Source: Linnemannia hyalina (Eukaryota; Mortierellomycota; Mortierellomycetes; Mortierellales; Mortierellaceae). Taken from it: DNA of 64,000 bases. Below, piece after piece: positions 46,530-56,277 of the stretch. The stretch is from assembly GCA_019671135.1 (NCBI GenBank), contig JAHRHY010000009.1, positions 1,674,001-1,738,000 of the forward strand, in the 5' to 3' direction. The notes beneath the pieces are model-generated. The model was not told the origin of the DNA and ran no database searches. It worked only from the letters and a program-made list of their open reading frames with translations. The position numbers and the translations under genes were made by a program. How positions within the stretch are numbered: position 1 is the first letter of the stretch; each line of letters begins with the position of its first letter.

Positions 46530-48097
46530 TTATCCTAGACCGGCGGAAGCAGGGACGGTGGTCCGAGATCCCGGTCGACTACTATCGGTCAAAGATATAG
46601 AAGGATTGGTCGTCGCCAACCCGGTTCGTCGAATAACCCCTTCTCCTCCAGGAGTAGTCCTCGTCAAAGAACTGAGTCTTCCACCGCCACCGCCCATAGT
46701 AGGCCGCATCCCAGAATCCGATCCTGAAGCCGACCCGCCTCCTCCTCCACCACCAGCCCTCCTCCCACGGGTCGAAGGTTGTAACCGGCGATTTTGTCCA
46801 CTGGCCGATCGTGTCATCCCTGTAGCTCCCGCCGCTCCTGCGACACGACCACCTGCGGCCTTTGCGGCAGCTGCTGCAGCCCTCTTTTCAGACTTGCGTC
46901 TGAAATAACTGGCCTTGTAGGCTGAAAAGCCCTCCTGAAACTTTTTGGGTACTTTCCGAAAAAATGCCAATTCGGGTCGGCTGTCCCGGTTGAAATGCAT
47001 ATTGAAGATCCTGAGTACTCTGTTACACTGCGGGACAAACCTACGGGATAGATGGTGTGAAAGGAAGTGGAGTAAGTAAAGATGTCAAGTTTTTTTCAGG
47101 GGTGAAATTGTTTTGTTTTTGTTCTGTGCCGGAAGGGAACAAACAACAAAAAGGGGTCGGGTTAAGGACGGCAGGACAACAAACAAAACAAATCAGAAAG
47201 TGAAGATGAATACTTTGAGGAGTAGCGCATCTTTTCAGAGTACATGCCCGTGGCAAAGAAGAGGAAAAGAGTCGTGCAGGAGAGTAAGAGGAAGAACTTG
47301 TGCAGCGCGAGAATATAATACGTCTAGTGGTAAGAAGATGAAGGTGTTAACACAATGATCAATTGGAGGAGAAGGTATCGGATTGACAATCACATTCACA
47401 AAAAAAAGGGCTCATCGAAATTCTTGGGGAATAAAGGAGATGAGGGGGAGAATATCCACAAAAGGGCGAGGGAAGGTGAAGGGAAGGAAGGGGAAGTGGC
47501 GTGAGTTCCTATTGTCGATCGATCTCGGAATGCCTCTCCCTCTACTGCTATCGTCATCCATCATTTCCTGCTTCTTGTTTGTCAGGATGGCTTCATACCT
47601 GACTGGGCTGGTAAAAGGTGGAAAAGGCACAGTAGGCTATCGCAACCACAATGGACCCCAGGAATGCTGCAAATATACCGTTTTCATGAGAATAATGGTT
47701 AGTCGTCTGAACAAGATACTTCACTAAAAAAAAAAGGAGGCTGAAATACCCAGATATGGGGATTGGTCCGTCCGTCCGTTTGTGCTTCTTCCACAATCGA
47801 TACGCACAGCAAAACTGGACTGGAGAAGATAAAACAGAAGTGGCAAAAAATAGGCATTTGTGGAGAAGGGATTCCTGGTTGTTGTGGTCGGTTACCTTCA
47901 TATTTCTGCTGTCGCTTCTTGAGGCGGAACATGTTGAGTTTAAGTCTCTCCTCAAAGATCAAGAGGTCGCGGTAGGTGACTGAGGAGGCATGGAGGTTGT
48001 TGAATTGTTCCTCCGAGACTCGTTCCTCAGGTGCGGTCACGGCCGAGGCATCAAGGACCTGGGTCACTGGCGAGAAGGTGGGTGTTGGTGAGGCCAT
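46530..48097 (-). CDS. SPO7: Spo7-like regulatory subunit of the Nem1-Spo7 phosphatase
   Basis: Four exons: 48097-47896, 47666-47599, 47323-47214 and 47040-46530; 296 residues. The N-terminal segment YRDLLIFEERLKLNMFRLKK is the conserved Spo7 helix. Exon 2 encodes membrane segment 1 (AFLGSIVVAIAYCAFSTFY). The 110-nt exon 3, easily missed, encodes membrane segment 2 (KFFLLLSCTTLFLFFATGMY). The SSK|FVPQCNRVLRIFN junction then restores the family's C-terminal motif (yeast has FVPNTNRGLRPFN). Exon 2 uses an acceptor TTTGCAG preceded by a CTAAC branch point. An earlier acceptor after a T10 run (near 47724) also keeps frame and would add 19 residues. The C-terminal ~150 residues are basic, Gly/Ser/Arg-rich and disordered. 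Spo7 holds the phosphatase Nem1 at the nuclear envelope/ER, where the pair activates the lipin Pah1 and limits membrane growth. Confidence 0.85.
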
Positions 48098-48714
48098 GAT
48101 TCTTCGTTTATCTTTATCCTGTTGGCGCCAAGGTGAAGGTTGTAAATGTCTATGTCTACTATTGAAAGAAAGCGTGATGTCTCTCCTATCCTGTTGGGTG
48201 TTCTAGGGCGGATTGTTTGAAGTGTTGTTGAGAGAGAAGTATAGAAAAAGGGGGATAAGTGGAGAGGGAAACGTTCGCTAAGGTTGGGGTAAGATGATCA
48301 CTGCCATCGGCACACTAGTCAACCAGTCACAATCGAGAAAGTGGAGGTGAGTGTGAAGAAGGTGGATGTGTGAAAAGGGCTTCAGCCAGGAGAGCGGAGG
48401 TTGATGACCGAGATTGGGATGTGCAAGGAAGGAAGGAATGAGTGAGAATAAAAAAGGGCGGATCAAGGATTTTGTAGAGAGAGAAGAAGAAGAAAGAGGA
48501 CGAAATAAGAATGCAATGGTTCTTGCATGCTTTCTTTCCCTTCCTATTCGCTCGACTCGCTCCCGCTCCACTTTCGCCCACTTGCAGTGCGCTAAATGTC
48601 ACGTGCCAATTCGTCCCCTCGCCAAAGAGCTCAAGATCGCGCTCGCTCGCTAAACACTCCCTCTTTCTCTTTCATTCAACCCCTAATCAAGCCTTTCAAG
48701 GATACACGGACATC
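48098..48714. other. 617 bp divergent promoter region of SPO7 and NAA20
   Basis: The two start codons diverge. It contains purine-rich sequence on the left and a C/T-rich tract (48530-48590) before the NAA20 start. No supported gene is present. Confidence 0.45.
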
Positions 48715-49631
48715 ATGAGCAGCCTGCGACAGTTCAAGGCCACGGACCTCTTCAACTTCAACGCCATGTAAAATACACGATCAGTGAACATTCAGGATCA
48801 GATTCGACAGGACAGAACACTCCATGTACATCGTTCGCATCTAAGGATTCGCACTCAACTCACTCCAATGTTCTTTCCTTGTCACTCTATACTTTCCTTG
48901 TCACTCTACGCTTTCTACCAGTAACTTGGACTCGTTGACCGAAACTGTAAGCAATCGATATCCAGCGCAGCATCTTCTCGGCATTCTGCATATCTCCACC
49001 AGCTGAACCCAATTGACCCCTGACCGCGCACTTATCACCTTCCTCACTCATCCCCTTCAAATAGTACAACATCTCGTTCTACCTCTCATACCTCGCCCGA
49101 TGGCCCGACCTGTTCTCGGTCCAATGCACGCCCAACAACAACCTGATGGCCTATGTCATGGGAAAGGCCGAGGGCAAGGACACTGACTGGCACGGACACG
49201 TCACCGCCATCACTGTGGCTCCCGAATACCGTCGCTTGGGTCTTGCCCAGGGCATGATGGACCTTTTGGAACGTGTCTCCGAATACCCGTACGACGGATA
49301 CTTTGTCGATCTGTTTGTCAGACGGTCCAATAAGGTCGCCATCGACTTTTATACCCAACTAGGGTATTCGATCTACAGGACTGTTGCAGGATATTATAAT
49401 GGCGAAACTGAAAACGAGGACGCCTTTGGTAAGAGATATAGCTCTGGCACAAGAAATTGATAAGGATACTATCGTTTCTTTACCAAGATCTCACCTACTG
49501 ACTTCATCGTCTGTATTATTAATTTTGATGGATTAGATATGCGAAAGCCGCTGAAGAGAGATGTAAACCGGCAGAGTGTACGCGAGAACGGCGAAAACTT
49601 TATAGTCCAACCGCACGAAGTACAATTCTAG
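48715..49631 (+). CDS. NAA20: N-terminal acetyltransferase NatB catalytic subunit
   Basis: Four exons: 48715-48767, 48922-48946 (25 nt), 49065-49428 and 49537-49631; 178 residues, the same length as human NAA20. The spliced protein starts MSSLRQFKATDLFNFNAINL and continues DSLTETYNISFYLSYLARWP, matching the family closely. The GNAT acetyl-CoA-binding signature is HVTAITVAPEYRRLGLAQG. FFVDL-like YFVDLFVRRSNKVAIDFY and LGYSIYRTV follow, then the DMRKPLKRD tail typical of NAA20/Nat3. With its auxiliary subunit NAA25 the enzyme acetylates protein N-termini beginning Met-Asp, Met-Glu, Met-Asn or Met-Gln on the ribosome. The first two introns are 154 and 118 nt. Confidence is high because length, start and every splice junction agree with the family. 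Confidence 0.95.
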
Positions 49632-49709
49632 CGATAATTATTTCCAGGACACAAGGACAGAGCACCCCCGCTTAGACTTTTTTTTTTTGAATCCCAGGAC
49701 TATTTGCCC

Positions 49710-49715
49710 AATAAA
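49710..49715 (+). terminator. AATAAA polyadenylation signal of NAA20
   Basis: Located 79 nt after the NAA20 stop codon. Confidence 0.5.
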
Positions 49716-50156
49716 CCGGATCCGGGAACCGCACAATGCACCTGCAATGGGATTTTTCAGCTAGAGGTGTGGGCACGCATGGCAGGCTACTCGTCTGTGG
49801 ATACGTCGTTCTTGTCATGCAACAAATCTGGAGATGATAGATGCCATTTTCTATACTTGTTAGCTTGATGCACGGGACTATCACCTGCATCCTCTTCTGC
49901 ATCAACTAAGTCGAGAACAATGCGCAACTGCGCTGATGATAGGTTATTCTATTGCCAGCGTGATATGTTCTTGTCATCCTATTCTTCCCTAGTCTGAGTT
50001 CGCTTCATTCAGGCATTGGCATTGAAGGGTAGGCATGGACAGGTTTCTTTCTTTTCTTTACTTTCCTGCTCTCCTCCTTTCTCGCTCTCGCTCAACTTCA
50101 ACCCTACCACTCACCTAAGAGCATCATCGGCGACCTCTCCCTTGCCTTGACACAAT

Positions 50157-50940
50157 GATACACGCACACACGTTCACCTCTGCTACCACCAGCAGTAAAC
50201 CTACTACGACCATCACAATCGACCAAGACAGGTACGGTCATCCCAACCATGCCAACAAACCCTCACCCTGACCACCCAGAGCCTTCGAACCATCGCCTCG
50301 GCAGGTAGCAACCCGCGTCAACTATCCGCCCCTTCAAGCGGAGGAACCAAACTCTTATTTCACCGCACTTCAGTAACTACCACGACAGCGTTCAAAAAGA
50401 ACCTTTTCTGCTATGATTGCAACCAGACCAACGAAACTCGAATGGCCTTCAGCATCAACCAGCTCAATAAGTTGGTTACTACCAAAGCGTGCCTAGCGCG
50501 GGTTTGGAGGATCTAGGAGGACTGTTCACCAAACCCCCTGTGCAAGAGTTGTACCCCCCTCCCCCTCCTCCCCAGTAGAGATGACGGCGTTGAAGTGTTC
50601 TAATGGTTCTCGGACGTGGTTGTTGGAGATGCTTTCGAAAAGCCAGCGGCGTCGGCAGAAGGATGGAAGTTTGATCTGTAGGGAGTACCGCAAAACTGTT
50701 GGATACTGAGTTGATTGTTGTTTGGTCGGAGGACGAAGATGACGAAGATGACGAAGGTGACGATAGGAGGAGTATGGGGATGAGGATGTGGGGTGAGGAC
50801 GACGGTGACGACGGTGAGCGATGATGGTAAGGGCGAGGGCTTGTTTGGTCACGGTGGGTTTGGGAAGATGAAGTTTGATTGGACGGTTGAAGTTGAGAAA
50901 GGTGACCCTGAGTGGCACAACGGTAGCTTGAACGACATGT
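50157..50940 (+). pseudogene. Possible broken gene of unknown family
   Basis: An ATG at 50157 opens a short frame (MIHAHTFTSATTSSKPTTT). A second frame then runs for about 80 codons with balanced composition, including KKNLFCYDCNQTNETRMAF and SINQLNKLVTTKACL, ending at a TAG near 50514. A third frame gives GLEDLGGLFTKPPVQELYPP and stops at 50576-50578. Further sense-like pieces (FDWTVEVEKGDPEWHNGSL) continue to about 50945. The frame changes at least twice without convincing splice signals. This looks like a decayed gene, or a gene whose introns I could not place. No homologue is recognised. Confidence 0.3.
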
Positions 50941-52118
50941 TCCTCTGAAAAGAGAAGGCTCCCCCTTCTAATTGACTCTTATTTCCTTTGAGTCATGTCT
51001 TCTTTTCATCATTGAGTCGACAGCCCAATACTCTCATTAGTATCTAAAATGATCCATTCCTCGCTGTGTTTCTACCCCTCCAATAATTCGTAGCGTTTGT
51101 TGTAAGAACGTTTTCTCTGATGTCCCGTTGTTTTTCTTTACAGTCGGCTCAAAGAAGGATCGCGTTTGACGCGTGACACGAACCATCGGGTTCACAAATG
51201 CACTTTTGGACACCTTCCGCTACGTATGCATCCCTCCGTGGTCATCGGGTCCAAAGGTGACCATCACTGAAGAGAAGGCGGAAAAAAAATACTCGCGGGC
51301 AGCGAGAAGGCAAGCGACTCTATCCTCCCCATCATCTCGTGCGAAGGACAATCCATTTGAGAATATGTATTGATATCCAAGTTTTTTGCGTGGCCGAAAA
51401 AAAAAGCGTGCAATCGACGAAGAAGATCAAGCAATCGTTCTGCATGAAGAATGAAAGAAAAATAGTAAGGGCCCATCCATGCACCCGCAAAAGCTCATCG
51501 CCCACTTTGAACTGAACAAAAACTGTATAACACGGTCGAGGTAGAGCAGATAGCTAAAAAACAAACAAACAAACAAACAAATAATATTGATTGAAATGGG
51601 TCTAGACAGTCTCTGTATGCCTAACAAATCGAACGAAGAGGCTATTAACAAAAAAAGTAAAAAAATGAACAAATGTGCGACTGGCTGGTATCCCATGACC
51701 GTGGGCAAACAGGGGGTTCAAGATTTTTTTTGACAAAACGTATTATTCGGTACAACGTGGAAGAACCAAACACCTGTGGAATCGCAAAGAAAAAAAAATG
51801 GCCACGCGCGTGCGGTTTTGCACCATCGCGAAATGACAAAAAATGGTGTCAATTCCATTTTCTGAATGGATAATGAAAAAGGCTCCTGGCTCCCTCGTTC
51901 GATATCGCCTTGGAATTTCAATCGAAAAAAAATGCGACGGTTGTAAAAAAAAAAGGAGATTAACCGCTTGTTCCATCCTTGGATGAAAATGTAAAAAGAG
52001 ACAGAGGTGTACGAGCAAAAAGAGTATATGGATGCATTTTGCAATATGAAGGTGAACGACATCGAATGCGTAAAACGTATAAGTTCAGCCGGAACAGCCT
52101 CCTGTGATATTCACTCTG

Positions 52119-52428
52119 ACATTTCATCCGCAGTGGTATCCCTTTTTCAAATTCCTCAAATACAATTTGGTACCAAGGTGGACTGGAGGCATTTGAACAT
52201 CCTGTCACGTATTGGAGCTTCTTCTCGAAGGCGAGACGCGATGTCAAGGGTGAGTCGAAGCTCATGTCCATCCACGGTGCATTGGAATGCACCAACCCAG
52301 GATGTATCTCCTTCGCTATTGGGTATTGCCGACGTGGCCGAGACAGCCATGCCTGCATCAACATCGCTTTAGCGGGCTACTTCAAGACCCATTATTGCCT
52401 TTGCCGTTGGAGACTGTATCTCCACTAA
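52119..52428 (+). pseudogene. C-terminal remnant resembling a Fanzor/TnpB-type nuclease
   Basis: A frame of about 100 codons between stops contains KLMSIHGALECTNPGC and then RRGRDSHACINIALAGY. The pattern, a C-x4-C turn followed by R-D-x2-A-x2-N-I, matches the last zinc-ribbon and RuvC-III region of eukaryotic TnpB homologues (Fanzor). In that family the Asp (codon at 52342-52344) is the third catalytic residue. No start codon, RuvC-I or RuvC-II motif, or upstream CxxC pair could be recovered. Stops and frame changes lie on both sides, so the copy is dead. It is probably a relic of a mobile element. Chance resemblance cannot be excluded without a profile search. Confidence 0.4.
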
Positions 52429-53486
52429 TTTTTTTCAATGAAGAGAATACCTATGCGAAGAAGATGATCCACGCACTGGCACGGGTAAAATGTGTTGAAA
52501 CTTTACATGGATGGAGCACAACGAGCACCACAAAAAGTTCCACGAGTGTCTCCTCGCCATTTGCGCCGCGGTCAAGAGCAAAACAACTGCAGGTCACGAC
52601 TTGAATAAACAGTTAGAGGGCCGGTGCTACCAAATCGTTTTGCTTATCCTGCAACATCGTTCTTTGATCATTGAAGTGGGCCTTGTTTAACACTGGCTGG
52701 CGCGGGAAGAGACAACTTTGGACTTCTAAACTGCCCTCATCGCCCGTCAAGAAAAAAAACCAAACCAAAACAGACAATCCCCATCGCCCGCATTTATCTT
52801 GTGGCAAGCAGAAACGTGTTCTATTTAATCATAGACATAAGATATCGAACTCACTATTGAACACGTCAAGATCGTAGTGCTTTTTATATTTTGTTTGAGG
52901 CCACCACCACGAAAATATCTGACGGAAGTCTTTGCGCCATAATGCGGCATCGCGGTTGCGGAAAATAAAAAGAAGGTCCGTCAGCAACTTCCAACATTCA
53001 AAAGAATTCTCCTTCACTCACATATCACTACAAGTACAGCTAACTTGAAGTCACCTGTTGTGCGAATAAATCGCGTGTTGCCAGAAAGTAGAATGACCAT
53101 TAACGACGCTGCGCCCGCAATGAATAGTAGAAGAAAGAAGAGAGGAAATGGTGTGTGCGAGTTGTGCGAAAGAATAAAAAATAGGTAACACCAAGGGAAC
53201 CGAGAATAATGAAAAGGAAACATTATGACGGGATGAAGAAATATGGTGGTAGGACGAAGAAAACACGACCTATTGAAAAAAAAAAAAGTAAACACATCGA
53301 TCATACGTTTGGAAAAAAAGACTCTTCTTTTTCGTACCATGTCTTCATTAAACTCGAATTTCTTCGCATCGGGTGGACAGGACCATGCGAGACTTTTTAG
53401 TCAATGTTCAAAGGCTTCTTTATTTTTCGATGTGTGTTGTCTTCACTTTGTTTGATTAAATCATCCTACTGCCGTCATTCTTTCTA

Positions 53487-55754
53487 CTAACAAGAAGGAG
53501 GCAGTGGCGATGGTGGCGAGTGGAGGTTAGACTGGTGGTTAGACTGACCCAAGACATTCGCTTGCAGTCTATGCTGGATCAACTGCCAAACTGACCCAGC
53601 AAATTGGTGCCCTTTGTCAGAAAAAGCCATCCATAGGAGCCCTCCTAACATCGTCCCTTGAGCAACCGCTCCTACCGCGTCAGTCCTAGTTAGTTTTGCA
53701 AGCGTGTAAAATAAAAATTAGTCGCGTGAATCTTCACTTTTTGTTCTCAGAATGTATGCGACATGAAAAAGTGATAACAACGTACACAATTTCTCTTATG
53801 TTGACACGTTGGCGCTTCATGCGATGACCGCGTACACTGACAGGTGACTGAGACGAAGAAGAAGGCGGTAACGTGGCCGGGGAGCCCGACTGGCCCCTGA
53901 GCACAGGCAGTACCTCAATTTCTTTCAGGACAACATGTCGACGTTGATCTGCGCGCTGCTCGACTTGAAAGGTCATGCTCAATCGAAGTTCCTGAGGCAA
54001 ATTCCGTTGTCGATCTTGCTGTTGCCTCTGGGCTTCACGTTCACTATAGGCAGTTGCAGAGGTAAGGTCTCCACCCTCACCTCCAATGACACTCGGTCGG
54101 GTTGACACTGGCAAAGTGACACTCGGAGTCGTAAAGAAAGCTGTCGTCTCGTTACACGATCCGGATCCGACAGCAGTAGTCAACTGCGTTTGGCGAAGGC
54201 GTGCGTCTGAAGGAGATTCTACAAATGTATCCCCAATCAAGAGTCCTGTCGATGATAATGATGAATCGCTTAAAAGAAAGTACTGGCTGATCGCAGCCAC
54301 AAGGCCAGCTAGTGCTCCATGCGCAGTCGCCTTTGGATTTGTCAACGATGCTGGTGGACCCTGGCTCTGATCGGTGCTTTGCTCCGGCTCTGAACTGTCA
54401 TCTGATCCTGACGCAGAAGATGTGGTGTTTGTTGTGATTGAAGAAGGAGAGGTTTTAGATGTCGGATCCGTCGAGGTAGCTCCATCAGCGGTAGCCTCGG
54501 TAGCGTTGGCAGTGGTAGTAGAAGTGGCAGCTGTGGTGGTATTTGGGGTTGGGACGGAAATGAGCCCAGAGAAGCCATGAGGATAAGCTGGATCTACTCT
54601 TGGTGGGAGGTAGAACGTGTAGGTGGTGTAAGTCAAATTTGAAGCCGACAGAGTAACAGAGGCAGAAGTAGATGATTCTTCGTGGCCCCCAGTTCCTGTA
54701 TCGTGGTCCTCAGTTCCTTCATCATATCCATCATCATCACCATCATCCTCGTTCTCGTCTTGCTCCTCCCAGGTCTCAAACCGTGACCGCCTGCGTCCTG
54801 CTGCAGAGTTCGTCGCAGAGGAACTCGCGTCAGTCCCTGTCGCTGTCCCTGTCCCTGTCGCTGTCGCTGTCCCCATTTCATCGTCTGTTTCTGTTGCCCT
54901 TTCTTTTTTCAAGACCTCGCCCCAACCGCCAACACCGGAGGCCGGAAGAAGAGGAGGAGGAGGAACAAGATGAGGCATCTCTTCCCCCAAGATCCTGCGC
55001 AGAGCCGGGTGGTTCCTCAGACTCGGACATATCCTTCCCTGTTTCACCTCTACTCTCTCAGAACCATTCGCGAAGGCGGACGACGACGACGAAGCGCGAT
55101 TTGAAGTGGTGGCGGTCGAACTCTTGTCGCGGGTATTCTTTCGACGGCGGCTTCGGACTTGCGATAGAGTTGGAGGTGGGTTCAGGAGGATGTGGGGTGA
55201 GGCTGGTTGTTCGGGAGGCGTGGAGGGAGGGTCATTGTTTGTGGTGGTGACTGTTGTGGTAGTGGTAGGAGGTGTAGATGAGGCAATAGGTTTGAGGACT
55301 TTTTTAGAACGAACATGAGGCTTGTGAGTTGAGGGAGAGGAGGAGGAGGAGGCTGCACTGGTCGCGGTAATGTTGACAGGGGTCGTAGACGCTCTAGAGG
55401 TGAGAGTCGAAACAACAGTGGGGATTTTCGAAGTAGGTGACGATGACGGCGTCAATGTAGTTGAAGAGCCTTGAGCAATTCGCTCAGGAGTAGACGACTC
55501 TTCGATAGAGAATCCAGAGGCGATGGTTGAGTCTTGGATGGGTTGCTCAAGCACAATCGAGACGACCGATGTTTCGGATGACAACAATCGGCTCTTTCCT
55601 TTACGGTCACCTTCTATGTACACAACACGTCAAGTTGAAAAAGGGCGTTAGTAGATTTGTATATGTTGTGTTGGCGAGTGCACCAACTGCAGGCTGCTCT
55701 AAGAAGCAGAAGGAGGTACAATGAAAACGTACCTTGCTTTTGTTTTGGAGGCAT
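53487..55754 (-). CDS. Ser/Thr-rich hypothetical protein with hydrophobic C-terminal segments
   Basis: Three exons: 55754-55733 (22 nt, MPPKQKQ), 55613-53786 and 53685-53487; 682 residues. The last exon is added here. A strong donor GTACGT at 53785 and an acceptor CTAACTAG (exon starting at 53685) keep frame and yield TDAVGAVAQGTMLGGLLWMAF and HQFAGSVWQLIQHRLQAN before a TAG. Without it the frame would run into the intron and end in a short tail (YVVITFSCRIHSENKK). The N-terminal ~330 residues are Ser/Thr/Pro-rich, with acidic runs (EEQDENEDDGDDDGYDE). The middle has YTTYTFYLPPRVDPAYPHGF and a small-residue hydrophobic helix (AHGALAGLVAAISQYFLL). A conserved-looking stretch LRLSMTFQVEQRADQRRHVV follows. 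The two hydrophobic Gly/Ala segments may be membrane or packing helices. The family is not recognised. Confidence 0.65.
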
Positions 55755-56277
55755 CGATGTTTGCGGCACTCGTGGGGTATGTGATGTGATGTGATGTTTG
55801 TGAGTGGAGTAGGATGTGTAACACAAATGCGAGGAGAGGAAAAGAAAAAAAAAGAGAGAAGGCCAGCATGGATAGTCGGTTTTAAGCATCTGAGCAGTGG
55901 ACAATGGTCACACTCCTGGGCTCGTAAATTAGCTGTGGTATTTTTCAGGGCTTGTGGTCCATGATTGCTTTTTTGTTGTCTGGGAGATAAGAGAGGATGA
56001 AGACAAAGAAAGAGGCAGAGCAGGCTTCGCGAAGGTGATAAAAAGAATCTCTTTGTCTCGACAAAAATATCGAGCGGTATAAAAATAACAGGTCGATCTT
56101 AGCCTCTGGATCGTCGAAGAAGTGGTCCACAACAAAAGTTGGCGGGTAAAGAACAATAATACGAAGATGGTGGCGAACCGCATTCATTTCCGATCGGTTT
56201 ATTTTTACGTTTTGCGAATGGTCATGCACAGCACAGCAGCACAAAAACAAGTAATAAATAGGCACTTCCTTCCTTTT
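55755..56277. other. 523 bp between two minus-strand genes
   Basis: This holds the promoter of the Ser/Thr-rich protein gene and the 3' UTR of CLPX. No supported frame or repeat is seen. Confidence 0.45.

Larger units (their letters stand above)
49632..53486. other. 3.9 kb region with no intact gene, containing decayed coding fragments
   Basis: It lies between the convergent NAA20 gene and the Ser/Thr-rich protein gene. Apart from the two fragments listed separately, only short frames with frequent stops are seen. Base composition is more A-rich than in neighbouring genes. AATAAA at 49710 probably ends NAA20. No long terminal or inverted repeats were found by eye, but diverged ones would be missed. 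Confidence 0.5.

Noticed and set aside
51960..52364. 134-codon minus-strand frame overlapping the Fanzor-like remnant
   Set aside because: It has no recognisable motif, while the opposite strand shows the Cys/RD-A-NI pattern; treated as a shadow.
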